From assembly GCF_046592965.1 (NCBI RefSeq), contig NZ_JBISBV010000001.1, positions 744,001 to 808,000 on the forward strand: a stretch of DNA of 64,000 bases, read 5' to 3'. This DNA comes from Marivita sp046592965. Its GTDB lineage: Bacteria; Pseudomonadota; Alphaproteobacteria; Rhodobacterales; Rhodobacteraceae. The notes beneath the pieces are model-generated. The model saw only the letters and a list, made by a program, of their open reading frames with translations. It was not told the DNA's origin and searched no databases. Both the position numbers and the translations under genes were made by a program. Below, piece by piece: positions 1-9,756 of the stretch (the stretch's first letter is position 1; each line of letters starts with the position of its first letter).

Positions 1-3000
1 GCGTGACCACAAGGGTGAGCACCGTTGCCACGACCAGACCGCCCGCGATGGAGGAGGACAACTCGGTCCACCACTGCGTTGATGGCGCGCCATACACGAC
101 ATCGCGCGTAAAGAAGTTCAGGTTCAGGCCGATAACCATCGGCATCAGGCCAAGGGCGGTCGTCACCGACGTCAGAACCACCGGACGCAAACGTTGCGCG
201 CCGGTGCGCAGAGCCGCTTCGAGAGGCGACTGCCCGGCCTTTTTCAGATCGTTATAGGTATCGATCAACACGATGTTGTTGTTCACCACGATCCCGGCCA
301 GGGCGATGACACCGATCCCTCCCATGACGATCCCGAAGGGGCGACCGGTGACCACCAGCCCCAGCAAGACACCGGCAATGGAAAAGACGATCGCGCTCAT
401 CACGATGACCGCCTGATAGAAATTGTTGAACTGCAACACGAGGATGACGAACATCAGGAACACGGCAGCGATGAACGCGGTGATCAGAAAGGCCATGCTT
501 TCCTGCTGGTCCTGCGCCTCGCCGGCAAACGTGAACGAGATTCCCTCGGGCAGGTCGGCCTCCTCCAAGGCATCCGTCAGCGCTACAACCTGATCGTTGA
601 CAAGCACACCGGGGGCGACGTTGGCCTCAATCGTCGTCACACGCTTTTCGTCGATGCGGCGGATCACACCGATTCGGTCGGTCGGCTCGAAGGTCACGAA
701 GTTCGAAATCGGCACCAATCCCGAGGAGGTCGGCACCCGCAAGCTGGCAAGCTCTGCCAGAGAGCGTTCCGCGCGCGGGAACCGCACCCTTATGTCAAGC
801 GTGCCGTCAATGTCATCGGGGCGGTAATCGGCCACCGTGATGCCTTGGGTCAGAAGCTGCACCGCCTGACCCAACAGGCTCACGTCGGCACCAAAGCGCG
901 CGGCTTCGGCGCGATTGACCAGAATCGAAACCTCGACGCCGGGAACGGGACGGGTGTCGGTCACGTCGGTGAATCCGCCCATCCGGTCCATGACGTCGCG
1001 AATCTGCTGCACCGCGTTTTCCTGCGCTCGCGAGGATGCTCCGCTGACACGCAGGTTGATGGGTTTGCCCGACGTCGGCCCGCCGCTTTCGGTCTGGACC
1101 TGAACGTCGATACCGGCAATGTCGGACACGTCATTCCGAATATCGACGCCGATCTCGGCCGCGGTGCGGCGCGTGTCCCAGTCGGTCAACTCAAGCTGAA
1201 GCGTGCCGATGGTTTCCTCGTCACCACGGCCTGCGCTCATGGTCGAGCGGGCGTAGATGCTGGCGATTTCGTCATAGCCAAGCAGACGGTTTTCAACCGC
1301 CCGCACCAGCGCATCTCGCTCGAATATCGAGAAATTGTCGCGAGCACGCACCTGAACCTGCATGAACTCGGGCTCGATCGAGGGAAAGAAGGTGATGCCC
1401 TTTCCGAATTGCCCGTATAGCCCGAACCCGCCCAAGAGCAGCGCAACCGCGAGCAATAATGTGGTTGCAGGCCGCAGAATGGCGCGCTCCAGCAGGCGCA
1501 CATACGCACCGGTAATGCCCCCCATGTCGCGCGGATCGCCCAGCTCGGCAGCGTGCAGCGCGGCCTTGGCGTTGGCTGATTGCGGTTGCCTCTTGCCGAT
1601 CAGACTGCCCAGCACCGGAATGAAGATCAGCGCCATGAACAGCGATGCCGTGAGCGTCAGGATAACGGTGATGGGCAGGAATTTCATGAACTGCCCCACC
1701 ATGCCCGACCAGAACAACAGCGGGAAAAACACGCTTAGCGTGGTGGCAGTAGAGGCGATGATGGGCCATGACATGCGCTTGGCGGCGAAGGAATAAGCCT
1801 CTCGCGGTGGCACGCCCTCCTGGAGTTTCCGGTCGGCGAGCTCGGTCGTGACGATAGCCCCGTCCACCAGCATCCCGACTACAAGGATCAGCGCGAACAG
1901 CACGATGATGTTCATCGAGTAGCCCATCGCCCAAAGCGCAATCACACCGGAAAAGAACGCGCCCGGAATGGCCAGACCAACCAGAACCGCCGAGCGGAAG
2001 CCGAGCGCGAAAACGATCACGATCATCACGAGGATCACGGCCGCAATCACGTTCGCTTCGAGATCGCTGAGAAAGGTCTTCACCTGCTCGGACTGGTCTT
2101 GAAGATACGTGATCTTGACACTTTCCGGCCAGTCCGCGCGCAGTTCTTCCACCCGTTCCTTCACCTGATCGACCGTTTCGATGATGTTCGCGCCCGAACG
2201 TTTCTTGACCTCGAGCGCCAACGCCGGTTGCCCGTTGATGCGGGCAAAGGAATCCGGATCGTCAAAGGTGCGCCGGATCGTTGCGATATCGCCAAAGGTC
2301 ACAACCGCGTTGCCGCGCACCTTGACGGGCATCGCCATGACGTCTTCCAGCCCCTCGATCAGCCCCGGCACTTTCAGCACGATCCGCCCCGCGCCGGTCT
2401 CGATGGCGCCTGCGGCGATCAACCGGTTGTTGCGCTGGATCTGGCCGATCAATTCATCAAAGGACAGATTGTAGGTCTGAAACACCGTCGGATCGATCAG
2501 CACCTCCAGAAACTCGAACCGCTGACCACCGATATCGACCTCAAGCACCCCCGGCAGCGCCTCGATCTCCTCTTGCATTTCATCGGCCAGATCATTCAGC
2601 GTGCGTTCGGGCACAGAGCCGGACAGGATCGCGGTGACGATGGGGAACAGTGCGGTATTGATCTCGGTGATGGTGACGTCATAGGCGTCGCTCGGCAACT
2701 CGCTCTCGGCACGATCCACCGCGTCCTGGACCTTTCCCAGCGCCTCCTGGCTTTCAAATCCGGGGCTGAACTCCAGTTGCAGGCTCGCAAACCCTTCGGA
2801 GGCGTCTGATTTCAGGCTTTCCAGCCCCGCAATTGACGCAAACTCGGTTTCCAAAGGCTCCAGCAGCAGGCGTTCGGCGTCGGACGGGCTGATCCCGTCA
2901 AGCCCGGTCGAGACATAGAAAAACGGCAACGGTATTTCGGGCGTCGATTCCTTGGGGATCGCCATATAGGCATAGACACCCACGGTCAGCACCATGAACA

Positions 3001-3055
3001 GGGTCATGATGACGACGCGCGCCCGCGAAAATGCGGCGTTGATAATGGCATTCAT
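1..3055 (-). CDS. RND efflux transporter permease (HAE1/AcrB type), 3' end cut by window edge
   Basis: Inner-membrane proton-driven drug or solute efflux pump. Reading the minus strand from the ATG at 3055 gives an open frame of about 1018 codons to the edge. It starts MNAIINAAFSRARVVIM, has a first membrane segment, a periplasmic porter domain, a membrane block around LVVGMLVDGAIVTTE (the RND TM4 region with acidic residues), a second periplasmic domain and the C-terminal membrane block containing GGIGVIALAGIVVNNNIVLI. RND permeases are usually 1020-1060 residues, so only a short tail is missing. Its ATG overlaps the TGA of the adaptor gene by 4 bp, so the two are translationally coupled. 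The substrate cannot be told from the sequence. No outer-membrane channel gene is visible in the window. Confidence 0.93.
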   Translation of the reverse strand, partial: MNAIINAAFSRARVVIMTLFMVLTVGVYAYMAIPKESTPEIPLPFFYVSTGLDGISPSDAERLLLEPLETEFASIAGLESLKSDASEGFASLQLEFSPGFESQEALGKVQDAVDRAESELPSDAYDVTITEINTALFPIVTAILSGSVPERTLNDLADEMQEEIEALPGVLEVDIGGQRFEFLEVLIDPTVFQTYNLSFDELIGQIQRNNRLIAAGAIETGAGRIVLKVPGLIEGLEDVMAMPVKVRGNAVVTFGDIATIRRTFDDPDSFARINGQPALALEVKKRSGANIIETVDQVKERVEELRADWPESVKITYLQDQSEQVKTFLSDLEANVIAAVILVMIVIVFALGFRSAVLVGLAIPGAFFSGVIALWAMGYSMNIIVLFALILVVGMLVDGAIVTTELADRKLQEGVPPREAYSFAAKRMSWPIIASTATTLSVFFPLLFWSGMVGQFMKFLPITVILTLTASLFMALIFIPVLGSLIGKRQPQSANAKAALHAAELGDPRDMGGITGAYVRLLERAILRPATTLLLAVALLLGGFGLYGQFGKGITFFPSIEPEFMQVQVRARDNFSIFERDALVRAVENRLLGYDEIASIYARSTMSAGRGDEETIGTLQLELTDWDTRRTAAEIGVDIRNDVSDIAGIDVQVQTESGGPTSGKPINLRVSGASSRAQENAVQQIRDVMDRMGGFTDVTDTRPVPGVEVSILVNRAEAARFGADVSLLGQAVQLLTQGITVADYRPDDIDGTLDIRVRFPRAERSLAELASLRVPTSSGLVPISNFVTFEPTDRIGVIRRIDEKRVTTIEANVAPGVLVNDQVVALTDALEEADLPEGISFTFAGEAQDQQESMAFLITAFIAAVFLMFVILVLQFNNFYQAVIVMSAIVFSIAGVLLGLVVTGRPFGIVMGGIGVIALAGIVVNNNIVLIDTYNDLKKAGQSPLEAALRTGAQRLRPVVLTSVTTALGLMPMVIGLNLNFFTRDVVYGAPSTQWWTELSSSIAGGLVVATVLTLVVT

Positions 3056-4197
3056 CCGTTTGTGTCTCCGGCGCTCGGAATGACGGTGTCATCCGCACTG
3101 ACATAGCCTTGACCCACGGTGATAACGTTGACCGTTTCGGGCAGGCCGGTCACCCAGATGCCGTCGATCTGCGCTTTCACCACCTCGACCGGGAAAAACT
3201 CGACCACATCGTCGTCGTTCACGGTCTTGACGCCCAGCGTGCCTTCGGAGTTCAGCGATACGATAGAGGGCGACAGGAAATGCGCAGTGACCTCGCCGGT
3301 TGGAATGATCACCTCTGCCGAGATGCCAGCAGGGATTTTGCCGTCCTCGTTGGCAATCTCGACCTCTGCCAGAAAGGTGCGGGTTTCCGATGCAGCGGAC
3401 GTGCCGACAAAGACAACCGTGCCGTCGCGCTCTTCTCCGGTGATGAACCGGACCGTTGCCGTCTGGCCGACGGAAATGCGCGTCAGCGATTGCTGGGGCA
3501 CCTGAATCGCCACCGTCAGCGGAGTGATATCGACCAGGCGGCCCACTTCGGTGCCCGCTGACACGAACTCGCCTTCATCGATATCCAGCGTTTCGATACG
3601 TCCGGCAAAGGGCGCGGTGATCGTCAATGCCTTGGCCGCCTGTTCGGCCGCGGTGACCTGCGCCTGCGCCGAGGCCAGTGCGGCACGCGCGTCGGTCATC
3701 CGGTCAATCGTCGCGACACCCCGATCCAGCAATTGCTGGGCGTTGTCGAACTCGCGCTGGGCACGGGCCAATTCCTCGGCGGCGCGGTTGGCGTCGGCCT
3801 TGTTGTTCGTGGGATCGAACCTGGCGATCACCGTCCCGGCGGCGACGTCCTGTCCCTTGCGCACCAGCACGGCCTCGATATCGCCAGAGGTTTCGGCGCG
3901 CATCATGGTGTCACGGTCGGGCAGGGCCTGACCTTCGGCGCGATAAAGCTGTGTCACCGTTTCCGCAGTCGCGGCTCTCACGGCAACCGACACCGGCTTG
4001 GGCGCCTCGCGCATGTTTGACGATTCCGCCTGGTCGGAGGGAAAGATGAAGCCGCTGCCCATCCACACCACAATCGCCACCACGAAAGCCGCAGCGATCC
4101 AGGTTGAGCGCGACGACCCCTTGTCGGATTCAAACGTCAGCCTTTGCGGCGTCTCGTCATCGGCGTCATCGGTGTGCTCGGTCTTGTCAAATGTCAT
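3052..4197 (-). CDS. RND efflux periplasmic adaptor (membrane fusion protein)
   Basis: HlyD/AcrA-type adaptor of 381 residues that links the RND pump to an outer-membrane channel. A hydrophilic acidic N-terminus of about 30 residues precedes one membrane anchor (about residues 33-51). A barrel-sandwich/lipoyl half follows (RAETSGDIEAVLVRKGQDV), then a coiled-coil hairpin rich in Ala, Glu and Gln (about 140-190), the second sandwich half (ITAPFAGRIETLDIDEGEFV) and a beta-barrel domain. There is no lipobox; the anchor is a transmembrane helix. The start is supported by GAGGGAA about 8 bases upstream. It is first in a two-gene operon with the permease. Confidence 0.92.
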   Translation of the reverse strand: MTFDKTEHTDDADDETPQRLTFESDKGSSRSTWIAAAFVVAIVVWMGSGFIFPSDQAESSNMREAPKPVSVAVRAATAETVTQLYRAEGQALPDRDTMMRAETSGDIEAVLVRKGQDVAAGTVIARFDPTNNKADANRAAEELARAQREFDNAQQLLDRGVATIDRMTDARAALASAQAQVTAAEQAAKALTITAPFAGRIETLDIDEGEFVSAGTEVGRLVDITPLTVAIQVPQQSLTRISVGQTATVRFITGEERDGTVVFVGTSAASETRTFLAEVEIANEDGKIPAGISAEVIIPTGEVTAHFLSPSIVSLNSEGTLGVKTVNDDDVVEFFPVEVVKAQIDGIWVTGLPETVNVITVGQGYVSADDTVIPSAGDTNG

Positions 4198-4371
4198 CGG
4201 TCGTTTCCCTCGGGGCGACGGGCGTTTGCAACGGCGTCTGTGTCCTCGTGCTACTGACTTAGCCCGCTTCCGGGCAAGCCGACAGGGGAAGCGGGAAAAG
4301 ACTTGTCAGCACTTTGCGATTTTCCGCTGCGTCCGTGGGGTTAAAAACCACAGGATACCTTCAATTTGGAG

Positions 4372-4388
4372 TTGCGAACAATTCGCAA
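4372..4388. promoter_or_regulatory. 17-bp perfect palindrome upstream of sitA, candidate Mur/Fur-type manganese operator
   Basis: TTGCGAA-CAA-TTCGCAA is a perfect inverted repeat with 7-bp arms, 72 bp upstream of the sitA ATG. In alphaproteobacteria the Fur homologue Mur represses sitABCD when manganese is sufficient, so position and symmetry fit a Mur operator. The protein identity is inferred; the palindrome itself is seen directly. Confidence 0.55.
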
Positions 4389-4459
4389 GTGACTAAGTTG
4401 TTGAGAGTGATTTGCATGTGCAGACCGGACCTGACATAAGCCCATCGGAGGCATAATTC

Positions 4460-5359
4460 ATGACGATCAGACCCCTTGCATCAGCCGCCGCCGCGCTCCT
4501 CGCCGTTCTGGCGACGACTGCCGCGGCCGACGACAGGATGAAGGTTGTCACGACCTTTACCGTGCTGGCCGACATGGCCGCCAATGTTGCCGGTGAAGCT
4601 GCGGAGGTCGTGTCGATCACCAAGCCCGGAGCCGAGATCCACGGCTATGAGCCAACTCCTCAGGACATCGTGCGTGCCTATGATGCCGATCTCATCCTCT
4701 GGAACGGAATGAACCTCGAACTTTGGTTCGAACAATTCGTGTCCAATCTTGGCGACATTCCCTCGGTCACGCTGACAGACGGGGTCGATCCGATCTCCAT
4801 CGCGGCGGGCAGCTACGAGGGCAAGCCAAACCCCCACGCGTGGATGGGTTTGGACAACGCACTGATCTACATCGACAATATCGAAACGGCGTTTGCGCAG
4901 TACGATCCCGACAACGCCGACACCTATGCTGCCAACGCCGAGCGCTATAGGGAAGAATTGCGCGCCACGATCGAGCCGCTGCGCGATGAAATTGCAACCA
5001 TCCCCCCAGAGCAGCGTTGGTTGGTCACATGTGAAGGCGCGTTCAGCTATCTGGCGCGGGATTTCGGAATGAAGGAACTCTATCTCTGGCCGATGAACGC
5101 CGATCAGGTCGGCACACCGCAACAGGTACGCGCGGTAATCGACGGGGTGCGCGACAATGACATTCCGGTGGTGTTCTGTGAAAGCACGGTCAACACCTCA
5201 CCCGCCAAACAGGTCGCCCGCGAAACCGGCGCGACCTATGGCGGCGAACTTTACGTCGATTCGCTCAGCACCGCCGACGGACCTGTCCCCACCTATCTTG
5301 ATCTGCTGACCGTCACGTCGCGCACCGTTGTCGACGGTCTGAGATCCGCCTCGCAATGA
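4460..5359 (+). CDS. sitA: Manganese ABC transporter substrate-binding protein
   Basis: Periplasmic cluster A-I (TroA/PsaA/ZnuA family) metal-binding protein, 299 residues, with an Ala-rich signal peptide over about residues 1-23. The four expected ligands can be seen: His61 (EIHGYEP), His126 (NPHAWM), Glu192 (TCEGAF) and Asp267 (YVDSLS). A His-His-Glu-Asp set is typical of Mn/Fe-type members, whereas zinc-type ZnuA usually has a third His. There is no long His-rich loop, which also argues against ZnuA. GGAGG lies upstream of the ATG. It is first of four genes sitABCD, 57 bp ahead of the ATPase gene, and has the palindromic operator candidate upstream. Confidence 0.93.
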   Translation: MTIRPLASAAAALLAVLATTAAADDRMKVVTTFTVLADMAANVAGEAAEVVSITKPGAEIHGYEPTPQDIVRAYDADLILWNGMNLELWFEQFVSNLGDIPSVTLTDGVDPISIAAGSYEGKPNPHAWMGLDNALIYIDNIETAFAQYDPDNADTYAANAERYREELRATIEPLRDEIATIPPEQRWLVTCEGAFSYLARDFGMKELYLWPMNADQVGTPQQVRAVIDGVRDNDIPVVFCESTVNTSPAKQVARETGATYGGELYVDSLSTADGPVPTYLDLLTVTSRTVVDGLRSASQ

Positions 5360-5416
5360 GGCCGACACCACATCACCCGGTCCCGGCAGGGACACGGCAC
5401 CGCAAAGGACAATGCC

Positions 5417-6316
5417 ATGCTCGATAATGAGCAGAGCCGAGGGCAGCCCGTCGCATCAGGGCACACCGGCAGCGGCCTCATGCTGCAAGACGTCACCGTG
5501 ACCTATCGCAACGGACACACCGCCCTGTGGAACGCCAGTTTCGAAATCCCGCGCGGCACCGTGACGGCGCTGGTCGGGGTGAACGGCGCTGGCAAATCCA
5601 CGATTTTCAAGGCGATCATGGGGTTCGTTCCGGCCGCGAGCGGTGACATTCGCATCCTTGGAATGCCTGTCCGAGAGGCGCTGGCCAAGAATCTCGTGGC
5701 TTACGTTCCGCAATCCGAAGAGGTGGATTGGGCCTTTCCGGTGCTGGTCGAAGACGTCGTGATGATGGGGCGCTATGGCCACATGGGCTTTTTGCGCCGC
5801 CCCAAACCGGCGGATCACGAGGCCGTGGATCAGGCGCTGGGGCGCGTGAACATGCGGGAGTTTCGCCACCGCCAAATTGGAGAACTGTCAGGCGGCCAGC
5901 GCAAACGCGTGTTTCTGGCGCGCGCTCTGGCGCAGGACGGGCAGGTGATCCTGCTGGACGAACCGTTCACCGGTGTGGACGTCAAGACCGAAGACCAGAT
6001 CGTCGCTCTGCTGCGCGAATTGCGCGATGAGGGGCGGGTGATGCTGGTCTCGACCCACAACCTTGGATCGGTGCCGGAATTCTGCGACCGCACCGTGTTG
6101 GTGAAAGGCACCGTGCTCAGCTACGGGCCGACCGAAACCACTTTCACCCGCGCCAACCTCGAAGCGGCGTTCGGCGGTGTCCTGCGTCACTTTACCCTTG
6201 GCGGTGAAGATCTGCACGACGACGAGGATGCGCGCGAAGTCACGATCTTTACCGATGACGAGCGCCCCTTCGTGCAATACGGCGAGAAAACCCAGCGCAC
6301 GGATACCAAGCCATGA
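5417..6316 (+). CDS. sitB: Manganese ABC transporter ATP-binding protein
   Basis: Cytoplasmic ABC ATPase of 299 residues that energises the SitCD permease. Walker A is GVNGAGKST at residues 54-62, the Q-loop is in YVPQSEEVDW, the ABC signature is LSGGQRKR and Walker B is VILLDEPF, followed by an H-loop (STHNLGS). An N-terminal extension of about 20 polar residues precedes the first ABC strand, so a start inside (at LMLQDVTV) is possible. The C-terminal 40 residues after the ABC domain are acidic. The 3' end overlaps sitC by 4 bp. Confidence 0.93.
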   Translation: MLDNEQSRGQPVASGHTGSGLMLQDVTVTYRNGHTALWNASFEIPRGTVTALVGVNGAGKSTIFKAIMGFVPAASGDIRILGMPVREALAKNLVAYVPQSEEVDWAFPVLVEDVVMMGRYGHMGFLRRPKPADHEAVDQALGRVNMREFRHRQIGELSGGQRKRVFLARALAQDGQVILLDEPFTGVDVKTEDQIVALLRELRDEGRVMLVSTHNLGSVPEFCDRTVLVKGTVLSYGPTETTFTRANLEAAFGGVLRHFTLGGEDLHDDEDAREVTIFTDDERPFVQYGEKTQRTDTKP

Positions 6317-7218
6317 TCGCGTCGCTTTGGGAACCGTTCGGCTACAATTACATGGTCAACGCCATGTGGGTGTCGGCGCTTGTCGGCGGGGTGTGTGCGT
6401 TCTTGTCGGCCTACCTGATGCTCAAGGGGTGGTCCCTGATCGGCGATGCGCTGTCGCATTCGGTTGTACCGGGGGTGGCGGGTGCCTACATTCTTGGCCT
6501 GCCATTCGCGCTCGGCGCGTTCATCGCCGGCGGCTTGGCGGCGGGCGCGATGCTCTTCCTGTCGGAGCGCTCGGGGCTCAAGCCGGATGTGATCATCGGG
6601 CTGATCTTTACCTCGTTCTTTGGCCTTGGCCTGTTCATCGTGTCGGTCAACCCGATGTCGGTGTCGATCCAGACCATCACGATGGGCAACATCCTTGCCA
6701 TCACGCCCGAAGACACGCTGCAACTGGCGATCATCGGATTTGTGTCCCTCGCGGTCCTGCTGGCCAAGTGGAAAGATCTGATGGTCACGTTCTTTGACGA
6801 AAACCACGCCCGCACCATCGGCCTGAACCCCACGCGGCTCAAGGCGATGTTCTTTGTACTGCTGTCCGCCTCGGTCGTGGCCGCGATGCAGACGGTCGGA
6901 GCCTTCCTTGTGATCGCAATGGTGGTCACGCCGGGCGCAACCGCCTACCTGCTGTGCGACCGCTTTCCGCGCTTGATCATCACGTCGGTCCTGATCGGAA
7001 CACTGACGAGCTTTTTCGGCGCATACATCAGTTATTTCCTCGACGGTGCGACAGGAGGCATCATCGTGACCTTGCAAACGCTGATCTTCCTCATCGTCTT
7101 TGTCTTTGCGCCCCGCCACGGCCTCTTGGCCGCACGACGCCGCGCCAGGGACGCGTTGCGCAGTGGGCCGCCACGCGACAGCATGGTGCCGGTCAGTCCT
7201 GCACAGGAGCATGTGTGA
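6313..7218 (+). CDS. sitC: Manganese ABC transporter permease
   Basis: ABC-3 family integral membrane permease, 301 residues, with about eight hydrophobic segments. The family loop GLNPTRLKAMFF, where the ATPase docks, is present, followed by TVGAFLVIAMVVTPGATAY, the typical ABC-3 membrane segment. It overlaps sitB by 4 bp (ATGA) and shares one base with the start of the second permease gene sitD. Two different permease subunits are usual for SitABCD, where ZnuABC has one. The C-terminal tail after the last helix is basic and cytoplasmic. Confidence 0.92.
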   Translation: MIASLWEPFGYNYMVNAMWVSALVGGVCAFLSAYLMLKGWSLIGDALSHSVVPGVAGAYILGLPFALGAFIAGGLAAGAMLFLSERSGLKPDVIIGLIFTSFFGLGLFIVSVNPMSVSIQTITMGNILAITPEDTLQLAIIGFVSLAVLLAKWKDLMVTFFDENHARTIGLNPTRLKAMFFVLLSASVVAAMQTVGAFLVIAMVVTPGATAYLLCDRFPRLIITSVLIGTLTSFFGAYISYFLDGATGGIIVTLQTLIFLIVFVFAPRHGLLAARRRARDALRSGPPRDSMVPVSPAQEHV

Positions 7219-8072
7219 TGGACCTCGAAACCCTGCTTTTGCCCTTCCGCTTTGCATTTATGCAAAACGCGTTCTTCATCTCGATCATGGTCGCCGTGCC
7301 GACGGCGCTCCTGTCGTGCTTCCTCGTGCTCAAGGGCTGGGCGCTGATGGGGGATGCGGTGAGCCATGCGGTTCTGCCCGGCATCGTTCTGGCCTACATC
7401 TTCGGTATTCCGCTGATCATCGGCGCCTTCGCCGCCGGGATGACCTGCGCCCTGGCGACCGGCTATCTGGCCACCAACAGCAGGGTCAAACAGGATACGG
7501 TGATGGGCGTGGTGTTCTCCGGCATGTTCGGTGTCGGCATCGTGCTCTATGTCTCGATCGAGACCAACGCCCATCTCGATCACATCCTGTTCGGCAAAAT
7601 GCTTGGGGTCGAGCCGCACGAGCTTTGGACTGCCGGCATCATATCCGCACTGGTGGGCGGTGTGCTGTTGCTCAAATGGAAAGACTGGCTGTTGCACAGC
7701 TTTGATCCCGCGCAGGCCCGTGCCTCCGGGCTGTGGGTCAATGCGCTTCATTACGGTCTTCTTGCCGCGCTGTCCCTGACCATCGTGGCGACATTGTCAG
7801 CGGTCGGCTTGATCCTTGCCATTGGCCTGCTGATCGCGCCGGGGGCGATCGCGTTCCTGCTGGTGCGCAAATTCTCGACGATGCTGTGGCTGTCGGTGCT
7901 GATCAACATGGCGTCGATGCTTTTGGGCGTTTACCTGAGCTTCTTCCTCGACAGTGCGCCAGCGCCGACGATCATCCTGATCCAGACCGCAATCTTCGTC
8001 GCGGCCTTTGTCCGCCGTCAGGTCGTGACGCGCCGCGCCTCTCGCCAGAGGCAGCAGGCGACACCGGTCTGA
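7218..8072 (+). CDS. sitD: Manganese ABC transporter second permease
   Basis: ABC-3 family permease of 284 residues, paralogous to SitC (both have LKGW-LMGDAVSHAVLPG-type and VGLILAIGLLIAPGAIAF-type segments). The frame stays open far upstream inside sitC, but MDLETLLLPFRF is the correct start: the ATG lies in the TGATG junction with sitC and an AGGAG lies just upstream. It ends four bases before the stop of the convergent pgm gene, with no obvious terminator between them. Confidence 0.92.
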   Translation: MDLETLLLPFRFAFMQNAFFISIMVAVPTALLSCFLVLKGWALMGDAVSHAVLPGIVLAYIFGIPLIIGAFAAGMTCALATGYLATNSRVKQDTVMGVVFSGMFGVGIVLYVSIETNAHLDHILFGKMLGVEPHELWTAGIISALVGGVLLLKWKDWLLHSFDPAQARASGLWVNALHYGLLAALSLTIVATLSAVGLILAIGLLIAPGAIAFLLVRKFSTMLWLSVLINMASMLLGVYLSFFLDSAPAPTIILIQTAIFVAAFVRRQVVTRRASRQRQQATPV

Positions 8073-8075
8073 GGT

Positions 8076-9707
8076 TCAGGTCATCACATCAGGAACACTG
8101 CGTCCGGTGCGTTGTGCCAGACCGCAGATCTGCGCCGTGGCTTCGGCAAGATCCGCCAACGCCGCCTGAGTGTCGATCCCAAGGTCGCCCTCTGGCGGCT
8201 CGTAGCGTTCAAGGTAGACGCGCAGGGTCGCGCCTTCGGTTCCGGTTCCGGATAAGCGCAACACTGCGCGTCCACCGCCGTCAAAGTTGATGCGCAGTCC
8301 TTGATTGTGGCTGACCGACCCGTCAACCGGATCGTGATATGAGAACCGATCCGCATACGTGACCTTGCACGCGCCGAACTGCTGACCGGCAAGAGTTTCC
8401 AGATCCATCGTCAGATCGGCCATAAGATCATTGGCAATAGCGACGTCGAGCGCCTCGTAGTCGTGACGCGAATAATAGTTGCGCCCATAGGTGCTCCAGT
8501 GGCCATCAAGGGTCTCTTTGACCGACAGGTCGCGCGCGGCAAGGATATTCAGCCACATCAACACTGCCCAAAGCCCGTCCTTTTCGCGCACATGGTCGCT
8601 GCCTGTACCGGCACTTTCCTCGCCGCAAAGCGTGACGCGGCCAGCATCGAGGAGCGTGCCGAAAAACTTCCATCCCGTCGGCGTTTCGAAACATTCAACA
8701 CCCAACGCCTCGGCCACCCGGTCACACGCGGCGCTGGTCGGCATGGACCGGGCCACGCCCTTGATGCCTGCCGCACATCCCGGCGTCAGGTGGGCGTTGG
8801 CCGCGATCACCGCAAGGCTGTCGGACGGCGTCACATAAACGCCCCTGCCAAGTATCATGTTGCGATCCCCATCGCCATCGGACGCTGCGGCAAAATCGGG
8901 CGCTCCATCGGCCATCACCATGTCCACCAACGGTTTGGCCCAGATCGGGTTCGGATCGGGATGGCCCTTGGCGAAATCAACCGAAGGCACGCCGTTCAAG
9001 ACCGTGCCGTCTGGCGCGCCAAGCATGTCTTGCAGGATCGTCGTCGCATAGGGGCCCGTCACCGCATGCATCGCGTCAAAGCGCATTGTTTTGCCGTTCG
9101 CAAACCACGCGCGGATCGCGTCGAAATCGAACAGCTCCTGCATCAAGGCGGCATAATCCGCGACCGGATCGACAATCTCGATCGTCGTCGCGTGCAACTG
9201 CGTCTCTCCCAGAGTGTTAAGGTCAATGTCGCTGCTTTTGACGGTCTTGAAGCTTGTGATCGCCTGCGTCTCGGCAAAGATCGCGTCGGTGACGGCTTCG
9301 GGGGCGGGGCCACCGTTGGGGGTGTTGAATTTCATTCCGAAATCCGCATTCACTCCGCCCGGATTGTGGCTTGCCGACAGAAGCAAGCCGCCATCCGCGC
9401 CGCGCTTGCGAATGAGGTGCGATGCCGCCGGGGTGGAGAGCAAGCCGCCCTGGCCCACAATCGCCCGTGCCGCCCCGTTCGCCGCTGCCATGCACAGGAT
9501 CGTCTGGATTGCTTCTAGGTTGAAGAACCGCCCGTCGCCGCCGATCACCAGCGTTTTGCCCGCGACCCCGCCAATCGCGTTGAAGATGGACTGCACGAAA
9601 CATTCGACATAGCCGGGCTGCATGAAAACGCGGGTTTTCTTGCGCAAGCCCGATGTGCCGGGTTTCTGGTCGTCGAACGGGGTGCAGGTCTGGGTCAGGA
9701 TTGTCAT
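8076..9707 (-). CDS. pgm: Phosphoglucomutase (alpha-D-glucose-1,6-bisphosphate-dependent)
   Basis: Interconverts glucose-1-phosphate and glucose-6-phosphate in the cytoplasm, for glycogen and cell-envelope sugar supply. It has 543 residues, the usual length for the PGM1-like bacterial enzyme. The phosphoserine loop is SASHNPGG (residues 111-118, catalytic Ser113), the metal-binding loop is DGDGDR, and the sugar-binding GEESAG motif is present. An AAAGGTG precedes the ATG. It is convergent with sitD and stands 49 bp upstream of a GNAT gene on the same strand. Confidence 0.95.
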   Translation of the reverse strand: MTILTQTCTPFDDQKPGTSGLRKKTRVFMQPGYVECFVQSIFNAIGGVAGKTLVIGGDGRFFNLEAIQTILCMAAANGAARAIVGQGGLLSTPAASHLIRKRGADGGLLLSASHNPGGVNADFGMKFNTPNGGPAPEAVTDAIFAETQAITSFKTVKSSDIDLNTLGETQLHATTIEIVDPVADYAALMQELFDFDAIRAWFANGKTMRFDAMHAVTGPYATTILQDMLGAPDGTVLNGVPSVDFAKGHPDPNPIWAKPLVDMVMADGAPDFAAASDGDGDRNMILGRGVYVTPSDSLAVIAANAHLTPGCAAGIKGVARSMPTSAACDRVAEALGVECFETPTGWKFFGTLLDAGRVTLCGEESAGTGSDHVREKDGLWAVLMWLNILAARDLSVKETLDGHWSTYGRNYYSRHDYEALDVAIANDLMADLTMDLETLAGQQFGACKVTYADRFSYHDPVDGSVSHNQGLRINFDGGGRAVLRLSGTGTEGATLRVYLERYEPPEGDLGIDTQAALADLAEATAQICGLAQRTGRSVPDVMT

Positions 9708-9756
9708 GCGGACACCTTTTTGCGCAACGTGCCCGATTTGAACAGAACCGCAGCGG

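Noticed and set aside
194..1420. Open frame of about 400 codons on the plus strand opposite the RND permease
   Set aside because: Antisense shadow. The minus strand reads continuously as an RND pump through the whole stretch.
4460..5359. Zinc-binding ZnuA
   Set aside because: The ligand set is His-His-Glu-Asp, there is no His-rich loop, and two permease genes follow; all point to a Mn/Fe-type SitABCD system.
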